From assembly GCA_004835665.1 (NCBI GenBank), contig RBKR01000008.1:1612001-1676000 (forward strand): a DNA stretch of 64,000 bases, in the 5' to 3' direction. Each line of letters opens with the position of its first letter. Positions within the stretch are counted from its first letter, which is position 1. The stretch comes from Phoma sp. XZ068 (taxonomy: Eukaryota; Ascomycota; Dothideomycetes; Pleosporales; Didymellaceae). A program made the translations under genes and the position numbers. This document shows positions 32,527 to 44,218 of this stretch, one piece after another. The notes under the pieces were generated by a model. The model was not told the DNA's origin, made no database searches, and was given only the letters and a program-made list of their open reading frames with translations.

Positions 32527-33954
32527 CTAAGAGCTCTCGAGTGTACCGGTATGCAGTAGCTTTACCCACTCCGGTGCTTTCTCATCCTCCAACAAGTACT
32601 TCTGGTACTTAGGCGGCTCTATCAATACTTTCCTTGCAAGTAGAGAAGTCTTCCAACCGTCGTGTTCGTGTGGCGATTCTTCATATGGCGGTCCACCGTG
32701 CTCGTGAATGTTGATCCAGTGCTCATCAGTCCCTTGTCGAATGCTCAACAATTCCAGGTCCAAAGGCGGTATCATAGATATGATCCTATGAAGTGGCTTA
32801 GGTTTAGCAAACTCAACGTTCAGACTGTGGATACCCACCCCATAGTGTTCCAAGAAAATCTTTGTGTAGCCTTGCGCTGGGACAGCGTTGATGACAGATA
32901 TGCTTGACAGCTCCGGAATTTCGCTTCGGGGTGGGAAGTCGCAGGGCCAGTTGTTGTCCGGTCCGTGGTGATCAACTGTCAGTGATCGTAACGCTGGGAA
33001 CAAAGTCTTGGTAACGGCGATGCATGATTCAATAGGGGAGCCCCCATTCATGCTATATTCCAGATCGTATCTATCTCTGATTGTAAGTGACTCGACCTTC
33101 TCAAAAAAGATTGGGAGACGGCTAGGTTGCACATGTGTGATGATGACGTGCGGATCACCCAGCTCTACCCCTATATCGAGCACATGCGGCTGTATGCCGG
33201 CAGTGACAAATGCTTCAATAGCAATCCTTAGACCAGAATGGGCGCATTCAGTTCCCCTTTCGTTATAGTAGGGTCCTTGTGCTGCCCAGTGCTCGAAGCG
33301 TCCACGGAACATGCTTTTGCAGCGTTGAGGCATTAGTTCTGGCTTCCATAGGTAAATAAACTCTTCCACTCTCTGAAATTTCCGGAGGCAGTTGGCTAGC
33401 GTCTGAACGAGTGAGTTGAGGCCGTGGTCATCGTCCGGGCATTCGTAGAAGAGGCCGCAGCTCCAGAACTTTTCGCTTTGTTCCAACATTCGAAGCTCTT
33501 TCAATCCATCGCCATCAAGTGGCCCCGCTGGTTCTTTGAAGTCCCAGTTGCCGATGGCCAGGTTGCAGGTAAAGACCAACTTCCTCATCCAACGAATCAA
33601 GTCGTGTTGTCCTGCGATATGTTCCAGGGTGGCTATGCTTTGTGCGGAGCAGATATCGAAGACAGTCGTTTCCAGGACCTTTGCCAGGGCTCGCGAGGAT
33701 AGATCGCGAAACGTACGACAGACGAGCCGAAATAGTAAAGCTTCCACTGCAACGGAACTGCAGAACTCCAGTTGTTGCTGCAAGCGAGCCACTCTGCCGG
33801 GGTCTGTAGAAACATCGCGTACGCAATCTTCCACTGCTTCGAGAAGGATTCGTTCAATGAGCTCCGCGGGCAACCTCTCGATAGAGCACTTGTAGTCATC
33901 GGTCCAGGCGGCGGCGGTACCTTGATGATGAGTTGTAGAGGTGACCAGTGTCAA
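32527..33954 (-). CDS. F-box protein; start codon unresolved
   Basis: Open frame of 475 codons with an F-box-like start (IERLPAELIERILLEAVED, then FRLVCRTFRDLSSRALAKVLE) and a long variable C-terminal region. It lacks an in-frame ATG before the F-box: the frame opens at a TTG, and the only ATG nearby (33899) is out of frame. Either a short 5' exon lies upstream behind an unseen intron, or the start codon has been lost. The gene converges on the deaminase and is probably not part of the catabolic cluster. Confidence 0.65.
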   Translation of the reverse strand: MTLVTSTTHHQGTAAAWTDDYKCSIERLPAELIERILLEAVEDCVRDVSTDPGRVARLQQQLEFCSSVAVEALLFRLVCRTFRDLSSRALAKVLETTVFDICSAQSIATLEHIAGQHDLIRWMRKLVFTCNLAIGNWDFKEPAGPLDGDGLKELRMLEQSEKFWSCGLFYECPDDDHGLNSLVQTLANCLRKFQRVEEFIYLWKPELMPQRCKSMFRGRFEHWAAQGPYYNERGTECAHSGLRIAIEAFVTAGIQPHVLDIGVELGDPHVIITHVQPSRLPIFFEKVESLTIRDRYDLEYSMNGGSPIESCIAVTKTLFPALRSLTVDHHGPDNNWPCDFPPRSEIPELSSISVINAVPAQGYTKIFLEHYGVGIHSLNVEFAKPKPLHRIISMIPPLDLELLSIRQGTDEHWINIHEHGGPPYEESPHEHDGWKTSLLARKVLIEPPKYQKYLLEDEKAPEWVKLLHTGTLESS

Positions 33955-36900
33955 CGTGAGTTGATTTCGTCAGCACAGGTCGGGCGTGTGGGAGTGAGAG
34001 AAGTAACGTTGGCAAAAAATAGAATTATTGTGCAAACGGCCGCGCAAAGCTTGGCGGCTGGAGGTGAAGTGAAAGTGAAGGCACAACCGACCGAAGAACG
34101 CTGACGTCAGTTTAGATGTAGATATAGCAGAAGAAAATATGACTGTTGAGCAGAGGGAAGGTACGCAGTAGTGCTGGAATGCCGCGCGACAAAAATTCCA
34201 GTATATCTGCAGAAGTCACCCTGTGGAAATGGCTCATGATTGACCCAAACGCAAGAAGACAACCAGTAATGCCTTACCTTTCATCACGACCAGTCACCCA
34301 CAGTTCTAATGAGGGTATCTCAAATAACGCAAGAAAGGCCTATTGACATGCTGACTTATGTTGGAAGAGAAAGGATTTTGGCAGGCAAAACAGAGACGTC
34401 TCACTCACTCAAGTGAGAAAGCTCAGTGAGAAAGTTAACAATGAACAAGGCAAGAGCCTGCATGATGCGCAACCATGGCAGGGACAAATCATTCACTTGT
34501 CGACATCGAGGTTGGAGTCTGCCATGTTGAACTGACAGCCTATGTAGACAACACCATCAGTAGGGCGTCCACTGTTCATGGCAAGGTATCAGATCATAAT
34601 CCAGCGCAGGCTTACCTTTGAATTGTCACACAAAGCACAACAACCTTTCACATCAGACATCGCAACCGCGACATCGTACTAGGTATACCAACGACCCTTC
34701 AATAAATGCAGGTCAAGCCTTCCAAGTCAGACCTCAAACGCATGTACTATAGGATAGTTGCGATCAACACATTCATCTCGGCCATGCCCAGCCCGGCAAT
34801 TACCCACATACTCGGCCCGACGGTGTTCGTCTTTACCTTCGGGCCGTGCTCCACCGTATTGCAACTCACCGTATCGCAACTCACCGTGTCGCTACCCACC
34901 GTGTTACTACTCACCGCGTCGCTACTATAACTCCGAAATGCCCGACGATATCATACGACACTGTAAGAGGATATGTTTCAGGCTATTGGTTTCTGCGACT
35001 GCGAGAGCCGTGAGGGTCCGCACGCCAGGTCCCTGTTGTCTCGGCAAGTGGAGATGAACGGGGCCAGGTACCCGCAAGTTTTGCGAACGTGCGTTCGCCG
35101 ATATCTCGCGTGATGGGGTGGATGGGTGGAGTGGATGTCAAGACGGGAACAAGGCAGGTGTATGCCTTGGTGGTCCCGAAGGAGTGGGATGGCAAATTGG
35201 GAGTTGAGAGTGTGGAGTGTGTTGTTTAGATGTTTGGCTTGGGTCTATGTGTCAATTCGGCAGCTTGGTCCCATTATATTTTGGGTCGGGTGACGTGATA
35301 TTGAATAGCTGTCGGATTGCAATGCACCGAATTTCCAAGAGCCTGGTCGCCCATATAGGTTGTGGGGTGGCTGAGAGGGAGGCGAGGCGGACGGTTACAT
35401 AGGGCTGCACATCTTGATGTGAATCGAGGCAATGGTTGACAACGCATCCACAGTGGCAATGAAACGTGGAGACATATGCAGCCACAGTTGCAAGATCGAC
35501 TCCCTAGCGACATATCCTGCAACGTTTCGATGTATTGCCTCAGCACCTCCCCACTGTCCCCTTCATACAACACTCAGTATTTCCACGGAGAGACGTGCTT
35601 CGACTTCCATTCGAGATCTGGAATCCAACTGACGATGACGCCAGTCATTGGCGATCAAGAAGGGTATTGCTCGGCGCCTGCATGACTCGACAAGCTGTGG
35701 AAGTTCAAGGAATCTTGGGAGGGTTGTGCGGCCCTGGTTGCTTGTCCGTCCGAGTGATGCGAGACAGGGAGCGGCTACCGTTGTGCAGACTACGGTAACC
35801 GTGATGGTGTTGTTTCTGGGTCCCTTGATATCAATGCCATGGACAAGCCTTACCCACAATGGCAGGCTGGGACGGGCCGAAGACAAGACGGTCTCAAGAA
35901 AAATGGTGCTGCGCTCAAGCTTACACCACCTGCATCCAACGCAGGCTTCCAGGACCAAGCGTTGGTTTCATTTTTTGCGTCCTGCTTCGCGTTGCGGTGC
36001 GGTAAACTCGCGCAGTGATGCACTGCACTCCTGCGCCCACGTCAGTCCTAAGGCGGACAAGCGTTTTGGCTTCCTCCACGAGCATGTCCGTGCATAGGCC
36101 GTACCGCAACGACCCTTGAATCGCAGCTAGCCCGTGCGCAACATCACATGCAAATCTTTTTGGCGGCCCAATAAGAATTTTCGGTTGTGCCTCGGGATCT
36201 TTTCATGTCAGAGAGTGCTCGATATTGTCAAGGGTGCGGGCTGGAAATTGAATCAGTGGATTGGAAGGAGGTGGTGTGTGGGCGGGATCCAGTCCGCTTA
36301 CGCTGTGTGGTTCCCTGATCATGATTACAGGGTGTGCGAATGTCTTAGTATGCAGGTACCTTGCGGGATTTCTGGAAGCGTTTGCCTGTTCATATCAAGG
36401 ACATGGGTGCTCCCTTCTCGCTTTATCCTCGCTATGTCTTGCCTGCCGTTGACGATGACAAGGGTTTGTAGAAGGGGTACTTAACGTACCCACGTGCAAA
36501 TTCCTGATTGGTGCATTACCGGTAAACGACCCGGACCGTTGGTGATGCCGTCGATTCATCGCCTTTGGTCAATATTGATCAAGTTAGCTATGGTGCGAGT
36601 GGCTTGCGAGCGTGCGTAACACTGCAATATGTGCGTGTGCTTCTTGATTGGAAATGATTGGAAAGCACGGCTCGCTTGTAGGAAGTGGATAACTATCGAC
36701 TGTGTAGAATATTTATGCAATTGTGTATATCAGAGTCGGTGAACTGGCGTCATTTGTGACCACTCAAGATATCGAAACTTGCATGATTTCTAATCTGAAC
36801 TGCTATCTGACCTTGATTCTGTCCATGTGCTTGCAATCGGCACGTTGTGTAGTGCTCGCAGCCGAAATTTGAACCACCGCCGCATCGGCACAGGGTGTCC

Positions 36901-37613
36901 TGCCGATTGTCCCCCACGAGGATTAGAAGTGCAAAGACCACAAAATGAGATCATAGCTCAGAGACAATGCTGGGCTGATCGTCAGGTATCAACGCAGTCG
37001 GAGGCGGCCGCTACCTCGTAGATCGGATCTAGAAGAGCGATGTACAAAAAAGGAAGGTCGATTAAAAATAAGGCCGCAGTTGTGTCGGCCATATGTAGTC
37101 GTGCATTACAATGTACAGTAGCGACCATTCCAGATGGTGGTGAGCCTTGTCCCCATGTGTCCGTCATTTTCGTCGTTCCCTGTCTGTATTGCAAGGCGAA
37201 TTATTGATACTGTACAGTTGCGCTAATTTTCAGTGGAGTCCGTGATGCTCAATTATCCAGTATTGAGGGACCCACACATTTTGCTGACGTGCAGCATACA
37301 CGAAATGCAGTTTGGTGGCGAAGCTCAACCATCGATACTCAACACCCGCAAATGTGGTATGTTGAAAGTACCCTCGTCCCTGGAGGCTGGGGATCAAAGT
37401 GCGACGTACCCTCGTCAGCGTCACGTGCTGTTGAAGTCCCGAGATGCAACATCCCTCAAATTCTCAATGTCCAGAGTGACTGGTGCTTCTGAGTGGCCTC
37501 GAGAGGGTACAGCACCAAGGTCAGCTGTTGCCTTGAGGGATGTTTCTTGCCTTCGGCACACGGTACTATTCCAGCCTCGTTCATCGCTTTGCGCTTGGCC
37601 TCTCAGTGGTAAA
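33955..37613. other. 3.6-kb stretch without a supported gene
   Basis: Only short frames with no recognisable domain. A 15-bp minisatellite lies at 34857-34927. The upstream exon of the F-box gene, if it exists, should be near the left end. Confidence 0.4.
34857..34927. repeat. 15-bp minisatellite, about five units
   Basis: Diverging units of the form TRTYGCWACYCACCG. The length is a multiple of three, so one frame reads as repeated LTVSQ-like residues, but no gene context supports translation. Confidence 0.75.
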
Positions 37614-40523
37614 TCATCGTGCTCGTTTGTACATGGATTGATCGACCATCGATGAGCTGCCTTGGTCCCATCTTCGCTTAAGTCCGTCCTGGAAGGAGCT
37701 GGCAACGACCTCTTGCCACATGGTTGGGGTTACGTAAGATGGATTTGCACCGGGGTAACTCGAGGACGGAGGTATCTGGCTCGGGGTTCCTTGGATACCG
37801 CTTTGCTGTGGTGAGACGTTTGATAGTTGGTAGTTCGGCGAATTTGCATCCTGAGGACGTATGTCGTAGTTCGTGCCTGAAGGTGGAGGTCTTAGCGGCG
37901 GGGAAGACGAGGAGGACGCGGTGGGGGGAGGCGTACCGAAGGCTACATTCCATTGACTGAAGTAATGTTAGTGAGTGTGGCGATAGTCTATACACCAGGA
38001 CAGCTTACTCGAAGATGCGTTGCGGGTTCCATTGTACATTTTCCTGCATCTGCATACCCGCGTTTGTTTGAGGTGCGCGCTGACCAGAAGCCATCATGAC
38101 CAGAGACTGAGCTACAGGAGAGTCAGTCTTCGAGCTGAGGTCGGACGCCGCGATTGGTGGAGTGATAGGGTGGGCATGGTAGTTGATCTGACCTGGTTGT
38201 TCCAACGGTGACGGGTGACTCGGGTGGCGATGGCGATAGGAGCCTTGATTGCTTAAGGGGCTTGACTGAGGGGCCACCTGGGGACTTCCGAAAGGAAACG
38301 TAGGCTTGAGCTCGAATGGCTTCGTGATATCCGCAGAGAATGCCTGGCGCAAGCTGTTCACCTGTGTTTGCATCTCAGGCATCGGCCAAGACGGAGCACA
38401 AGCTTCAAGGACACGCATGTGCCTCACAAAGAATTCTCGCGCATCCCGATTGATGTCTGGGTCAGGGCAGGTAATCGCAACCTAAATTGTTAGTTGGCGC
38501 AAATAAAATGTCGCTCAGTAACTTACAAGGTGTAGCATAGTGCAAGTAAGGACTGAATAGATCGTGAAGCTCATGCCACGCAGCATGCACAGTAGGCCAG
38601 GCATACCGTAGGTCTTCAGGATTGCTTCTTGCAGCTTGCACATGATCTTTGCAGCTGAGTAGCAAGTCATCATATGCTGCTTCCAGATTCCATCATACGA
38701 TTCCGCCACTGCGTTGACTTGCGGTCTGAAATGCATAACGATCGCCAGAGCCTGATAACTGTGCAAGTTTGCCAGATAATGAGATGGGATCCAAGGAGCC
38801 GAGTTATCTGGCGGGTAGGAGATCTGAAGATCGTCTGGCAGTTCTCGCTGCCAAAGAGAGAAATCCGTATTGTGGGCAACGAACGCTGGGTCTAGCGCCC
38901 AATCTGGCGTCTTCTTACGCAGCTTTCCGAACATCAAAGCTGAGAGGTAAACATTTTTTGCGATCCGAATGTACTGAACAAACTGGCGAGCGATCTGGTA
39001 TTCTGTTGGATCCTGGCCGGGTGTTGGTCGTGGCATATCGAAGTCCACGGTGTCCAGGTCCACGCTGTAATCATAGCGTCCTATGCTGGTGTAAGCGTTC
39101 GCTCCAATTCATTGTAGGGCTGTTCTCACCTTGGGGACCACCGATCATAGCCTCGTATACGAGACACATTTGCCAGACTCGTGTTTTGGCAATGCAGTCA
39201 TGGGCCGAAGACCCACAGGACTTGCCCATCTGGTGAGTGTCATAATGCTCGTGCAACTCCAGATCTTTAGCCATTGCCGTGAGGCTGACGACTGCCATCC
39301 AAGAACGCCAGAAGTAACCGCGTTTGGGTGAGCCCTCTCGTGCTTTGAGAAGAAGGACCATTCCCTGCGTAGTGCTCAGCCGCGAAACATCCTTGAAGCT
39401 TTCTTCGTGTTCTGGAATTTGTTAGCCAGCGTGCTCAATTACACTTAGGGGTGCACACTAACTGGAGGCAAGAGCCAACCACTTGTTGCCCTCGTCAACG
39501 TCGCCTAGCATCATGGTCGAGCACGCAAAAATAGCCTCGAGCATGAGAGGAGAAATGGAGTCACGCGCACTCTGCCACTGCTGGTAGAAGTAGGACTTGT
39601 TGATGACCGGAACGTAAGGGTGGATGTTGGCGAAGAAGTATTCGAAATAATGCAGCGCCTGCTCTTCAGAAGGCATCATCTCCGGTGGGATACGGACAAT
39701 GTGGTCTAGACTGACCGAGGCTGGAAGCTGAACCTCGTACTCCTCTTGCGCAGGCGTCTCTGCCAATGCCTTTTTCTGGTTGGTGATGTAAGGCGCAATG
39801 GCAGTATGGTCGATCTTGAGCTCACCCAAGGCATCCGAAAGGCTCGAGACGGATTCACTCCTCCAGTGAGGCTCAGATTCAGGTGGAGTCATGACCATCG
39901 TGGGGGCTGCTGCGGCTGCTTGGGAGTAGGCCTGCGGCGGGGGATAACTCATGTTCTGCTGTGGTTGAGACATAGCAGGGTAGTGCATGGCCTCCTGACC
40001 TTGCGGATCGGAGTAGGGCGAAGACTGATACATTCCAGAGACTGGTGTTGGCAGGTTTGGTGGCATCTGGTGAGGCATGATGTGTGGCATTGAATGGTGA
40101 CGCTGGTAGTCATGTTGGGAAGGAGCGGCCGGTTGCGCGTACTCTTCAGGCCTTGGTTCCAGTTCGAAGGTTTGGGAGTTTCCATTGAAGTCTTTGTCGT
40201 AGCTGACAGTGGGAGGAACACAATTGAGCTTCAAGCGGATGCAGGCGGCACATGGCCAGGCATTTGTTGTTGCAGCGTCGCACTTGATCTTGCGTCTGCG
40301 ACAGCCTTCACATGCTCGCATTACTAGACAAAGTTAGCAGCGCAACATGTCTCGTATTGGTGATGCGCACCTTTGAGGCGTTTGTGCCGGTTGTGCTCAT
40401 CGACGAAGACATAGTCTGTTCAGCGCGTCAGTCACACCCTCCACTTTGGCCATGCACGCGCAACTCACTGCGCTGGTTCTCGCGGGGTGCCAGGGTTGGC
40501 GGCGCGAAAGTGAAACTCTGCAT
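37614..40523 (-). CDS. Zn2Cys6 transcription factor, seven exons, 870 residues
   Basis: Seven exons: 40523-40469, 40415-40371, 40323-39463, 39411-39130, 39080-38527, 38481-38009 and 37956-37614. All junctions are GT-AG and the frame closes exactly at 870 residues. The zinc cluster is at about 38-68 (CEGCRRRKIKC, WPCAAC, LKLNC), unusually preceded by a conserved-looking YVFVDEHNRHKRLKVMRA segment split over three exons. A Pro/Gln-rich region follows, then a fungal_trans domain (YFEYFFANIHPYVPVINKSYF, REGSPKRGYFWRSWMAVVSL, IGGPQGRYDYSVDLDTVDFD), a Ser/Pro-rich tail and a terminal WQEVVASSFQDGLKRRWD. I do not assign a named orthologue. The tiny first two exons mean automated models may start at the ATG at 40321, which removes the basic lead-in to the zinc cluster. 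Confidence 0.9.
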
Positions 40524-43500
40524 TTGTGCCGTTTGAGGCAACAGTGGCCGTCCTGACGTCTCTGGCATGCCGTCGGTCTGTACAACAGTGCTGCTGGCGT
40601 TGGTGGTTGCGATCGCGGGGTTGGCGGCGGTCCGCTAAGTGGACGAGGTAGTGGCAGTGGCCGGCCAATCGCAGGGCGCGTCTGACCTGTGCGAAATCTA
40701 GGCCGCTGTCCGCTGACGGGAACAGACAAAGTCGAGGGGATTCCAAGGTTCAGCTGAAAGCTATGCTGATGTCGCCCAAAGCTGCTAATGTACAGTCTTA
40801 CAGCGGGACCAAAATCTCCGCAATGCCGAGCAGTGTTAGGGTATACGGCAGATCAAGGCATATAGGGACCTAGGTGGAGTCGACGTCTGGCATGCCGGGG
40901 TTTCGAGGATCGAGGGCAGCAGGTCGCAGTGTGGTTCACGCGTCCGGTGGCGCGCGTGTGCAGGACTACGAGTGTTTGAAGGGGCAGATGCAGGCCGGGC
41001 GGGCGAGGATTAAACGAACGCCCTGTCGTGAGGGGACGATGGATGCGACTTGCAGGAGCGTGCCGCAGCACCTGGGAACTGCCGTTAAGGTGCTGTGGGG
41101 GTGTCTGGCGCTGGGCCGTAGGGGTGTGCTGGCTTCCTTGTTATGGTTAAAGTGGAGAACAAAGACCAAGAGGCTGCAGAAAAGACTTGCGGCTCGCGAT
41201 GGGCTGGTGGGAGCTCGTTGCTGTTATGGAGGCCGCGGGCCACCGTCTGACAGCTAGTCGCCTGCCTCGTTGCACGGCGACACAAATCTTCTCACTCAGC
41301 ACTTTTAGGCGCAAGACATTTTAGCAGCTGTTCCTCCCAATGTACGGTACGTCTGGGGGGGGGGGACCAAGATAGTAGTGGCGAGTGCACCAGCTGGATC
41401 GTGCGGCAAGGAAATTCAGAGCCACACTGCCGCCCGTTAGACGTCTCACACACGCGGGTTTGAGGGCTGCGTCTGATAGGCGATTACGAGGTCCCGAGTC
41501 GTGGTCTCACGCCTCCAGCAACTTCAGTTGTCCCATTTTGGTGACAATGCCATTCGCCTTGCAAATTGGATTTCTGCGCGTGGCATCCATGGTTGACAGC
41601 ACTGGGAACGGCATGGTGGGCCTGTTTCTAGAAATTGCACCTCGGTTGAGGCTAATCTCGATGACGCAGGCATATGCCATACCCAGGCCTTAACGAGGTG
41701 TACAGATCACCAAGGCAGATCTGTAAAGGGGCAGAAACGTTGTTTGATCCCATGTGTGTGTATCTTGCACCACAATCACGCCTGAGGCAAGCCTGACACA
41801 TGCCCATGTACTGTGGTAGGAGATTCTGAGGCATAGACATTGCTTAGATATAGCTTAGAGATGCATCTCTCACCGCATCCGCCGCCGGTCAAGTCTCCAC
41901 GATGTGAGATTCGACGTCGTGTTTGACAGAGCTTTCCACATGGTTGGGCATGAAGATGATCCCGTCTGCGCTTGTGGCAGAACCATGGCTGAATTAGGAT
42001 GCATTCGTGATGTTACCTCGGCGAATTAAAAGCGGCGTGCATGCAGGGCTCAGACGGCAGGCGCCTCACCATCGACGATAGCCCGCATAAACGATATTTC
42101 TCGAAGTCACAGCTCCTTCCTTACGGATTCCTCACGGACGCTTGGTGTGCGCCTCGACGAATGCAAGTCTGGTAGCGACATTGTACTAGAATCGGACTGC
42201 ATGAACCGAACACGGGGCTGTGCCAATGCATGAACCCTTCAAATAATGACAATATTGGGTTGTTTGCGAAAAAGGCTGAACGTGTACGTACCAAATTGCC
42301 GGGTCTGTTCTCATGACTGCTGTTTGCAACAACGCTGCGGCTGATCAACCGGGCGTGTCCCGCTAAAATGAAGTGAGATTTGGGCGATGTTTGCCTGGCT
42401 CAGAAGTTGCTTTGACAGGATGATTATTGAATCAAACAAGGTTGCTCCATGAGCTTAACAGCGCCCTCAATAGGTCACGCTGACACGTCGATATTGTCCC
42501 CTTTCTCGGAGTCTTCTGTTTGTTTGGCGAGCATGTGATCTGCTGTGATATCTCGCAGCTCAAATGTGAATCTGGTCGGCTGCTCCCGCGACCGAAACAT
42601 GACGGAATCGTTGCGCTCTCGGCACGTGTACGGCCAACCACATTGTTGGCCCTGAAAAATCCCGGGTACTTGGGCAGGGATTTCTTCGGCGAAGCTGCGT
42701 GCCTGAACGTGTCCAGGGAAGCTTGCCAGTCATGTTATCTTGCCGCTGCACCCTCGAACTGCGAGGCGGTTCCACGCGTTGCCGCGGAAGACACGGGTAG
42801 GCTTCGATGCATCTAGCGGCAGAAGCTGTCAACCGGCGTTCTTGACGAACGTGTGAAGCGCATGGAAGAGCTTGGCAACGCTGATAGGAAACTTATCCCA
42901 ATTGAGAACCCCAGCAAGCCACACCGGCCAGGGTAAGCGCTGCTTGGCCTCGCGATGAAGCTCGTAGAGGATAAAGTACTGAAAACATGTTCGGCGCCAT
43001 GCGTCCGCGCGTCAACCGCTCAAAGTGGGCGTTCAAGTCTGGAACTTGCGTTTCCCCTCTTGGCTGCTCTTGACTATTACGAAAAGGCCGCGAAGAAGGA
43101 CCGGCACAGTGGCAGGATTATACGGTGTGAGAAGCGAAAGCAATAAATGACTTGCAGGAGGTTCCTGGTGATACTCGAAGGAAGCGCTAGGCAAGCTTTG
43201 ACATGCTGAGTGCGAACAACGTCAAACCCCACAAACCTTGAACGGCCCCCTGCACCGGCGGGTAATGACCTGTCGGGAAATTAGCGACGTTTGTATTGAT
43301 AACTGCCTTAGCTGGCCGTTGCCGTCGGCGATTGAGTACTTGCAGCGGTTACCAATCAGTGTGGCGAGCTGACGGGTGCTGTCTCCCAGTGCTGGATGAC
43401 GCGCTCTGGTGGGGTGTCTTGGGTCTTGGCGGTGGCATTCTCCCAAAAATTGCGACCACCATCGGCGCGAGTTATGCAGCCACACTCTGTAACAACAGAT

Positions 43501-43571
43501 TGCAACTAGTTTGACCGCTACATCCTACACGTAGACATTCACTGCTTGGCATAGAAGCTGTTGCTGCCGCC
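40524..43571. other. 3-kb intergenic region, no supported gene
   Basis: Part is probably the long promoter of the seven-exon regulator. Open frames at 40874-41257 and 42520-42816 have no domain and unusual composition. A G11 run lies at 41355-41365. Confidence 0.4.
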
Positions 43572-44218
43572 ATGGATCTCGACAAGGACAACGCCAACCC
43601 CACCATCTTGAACCCCTCTGACCTGCCTTCACGTCGACGCGAATCGAACGTGGGAAAGGGCGATGATGGCGGCTCAGGACTCTTTGATGACTTGGTCCCG
43701 CGCTACAATTACTTGAGCGACCCCTTCGATGACCCGCTGTCGGCCAGTGACTCTGACGATGATGTTGTTGAGAACATTGACGAGCAGGAGATTTACGGTA
43801 TGTTTCACATGCCAGCACATGTACAGACGTGGCTAATTGTTGCATTGCAGACCTCATCTCCACCATTGCCGATCCAGAGCACCCGTTGTCGCTGGGCTCA
43901 CTAGCTGTAGTGAATCTCCCAGACATCCATATTCTACCCCCTGTCTCTCCCCAATCCTCCATCAGCACGGTTCTCGTCGAGATCACGCCGACTATTACGC
44001 ACTGCTCGCTAGCCACTGTCATTGGCCTGGGGGTGCGCGTACGGCTCGAACAGGCCCTGCCGCCTCGCTTCCGCATCGACGTGCGCATTAAGAAGGGCAC
44101 CCACAGCACAGATGAGGCTGTCAACAAGCAGCTGGGGGACAAGGAAAGGGTGGCTGCTGCATTGGAGAACGGCACGCTAATGGGTGTGTTGAGGAAGATG
44201 CTTTCAACTTGCGAGTAA
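43572..44218 (+). CDS. CIA2: CIA2/MIP18-family cytosolic Fe-S assembly factor
   Basis: Two exons, 43572-43797 and 43851-44218, with a 53-bp intron (GTATGT donor, GGCTAATT branch), give 197 residues. The first 65 residues are acidic and disordered. The DUF59/MIP18 domain follows: DEQEIYDLISTIADPEHP (70-87), LGSLAVVN, then ITPTITHCSLATVIGLGVR with the conserved Cys127, RFRIDVRIKKGTHSTDEAVNK and KERVAAALEN. Together with Cia1 and Met18/MMS19 this factor forms the targeting complex that delivers Fe-S clusters to cytosolic and nuclear apoproteins such as DNA polymerases and helicases. All expected motifs are present. Confidence 0.93.

Noticed and set aside
32527..33954. F-box gene as a fifth member of the catabolic cluster
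   Set aside because: F-box proteins are scattered in this window, its start region lacks the CCGAG/CTCGG element, and it converges on the deaminase rather than sharing a promoter.
34857..34927. Repeat-encoded LTVSQ-like peptide
   Set aside because: The frame is open only because the minisatellite unit is 15 bp; no gene signals around it.
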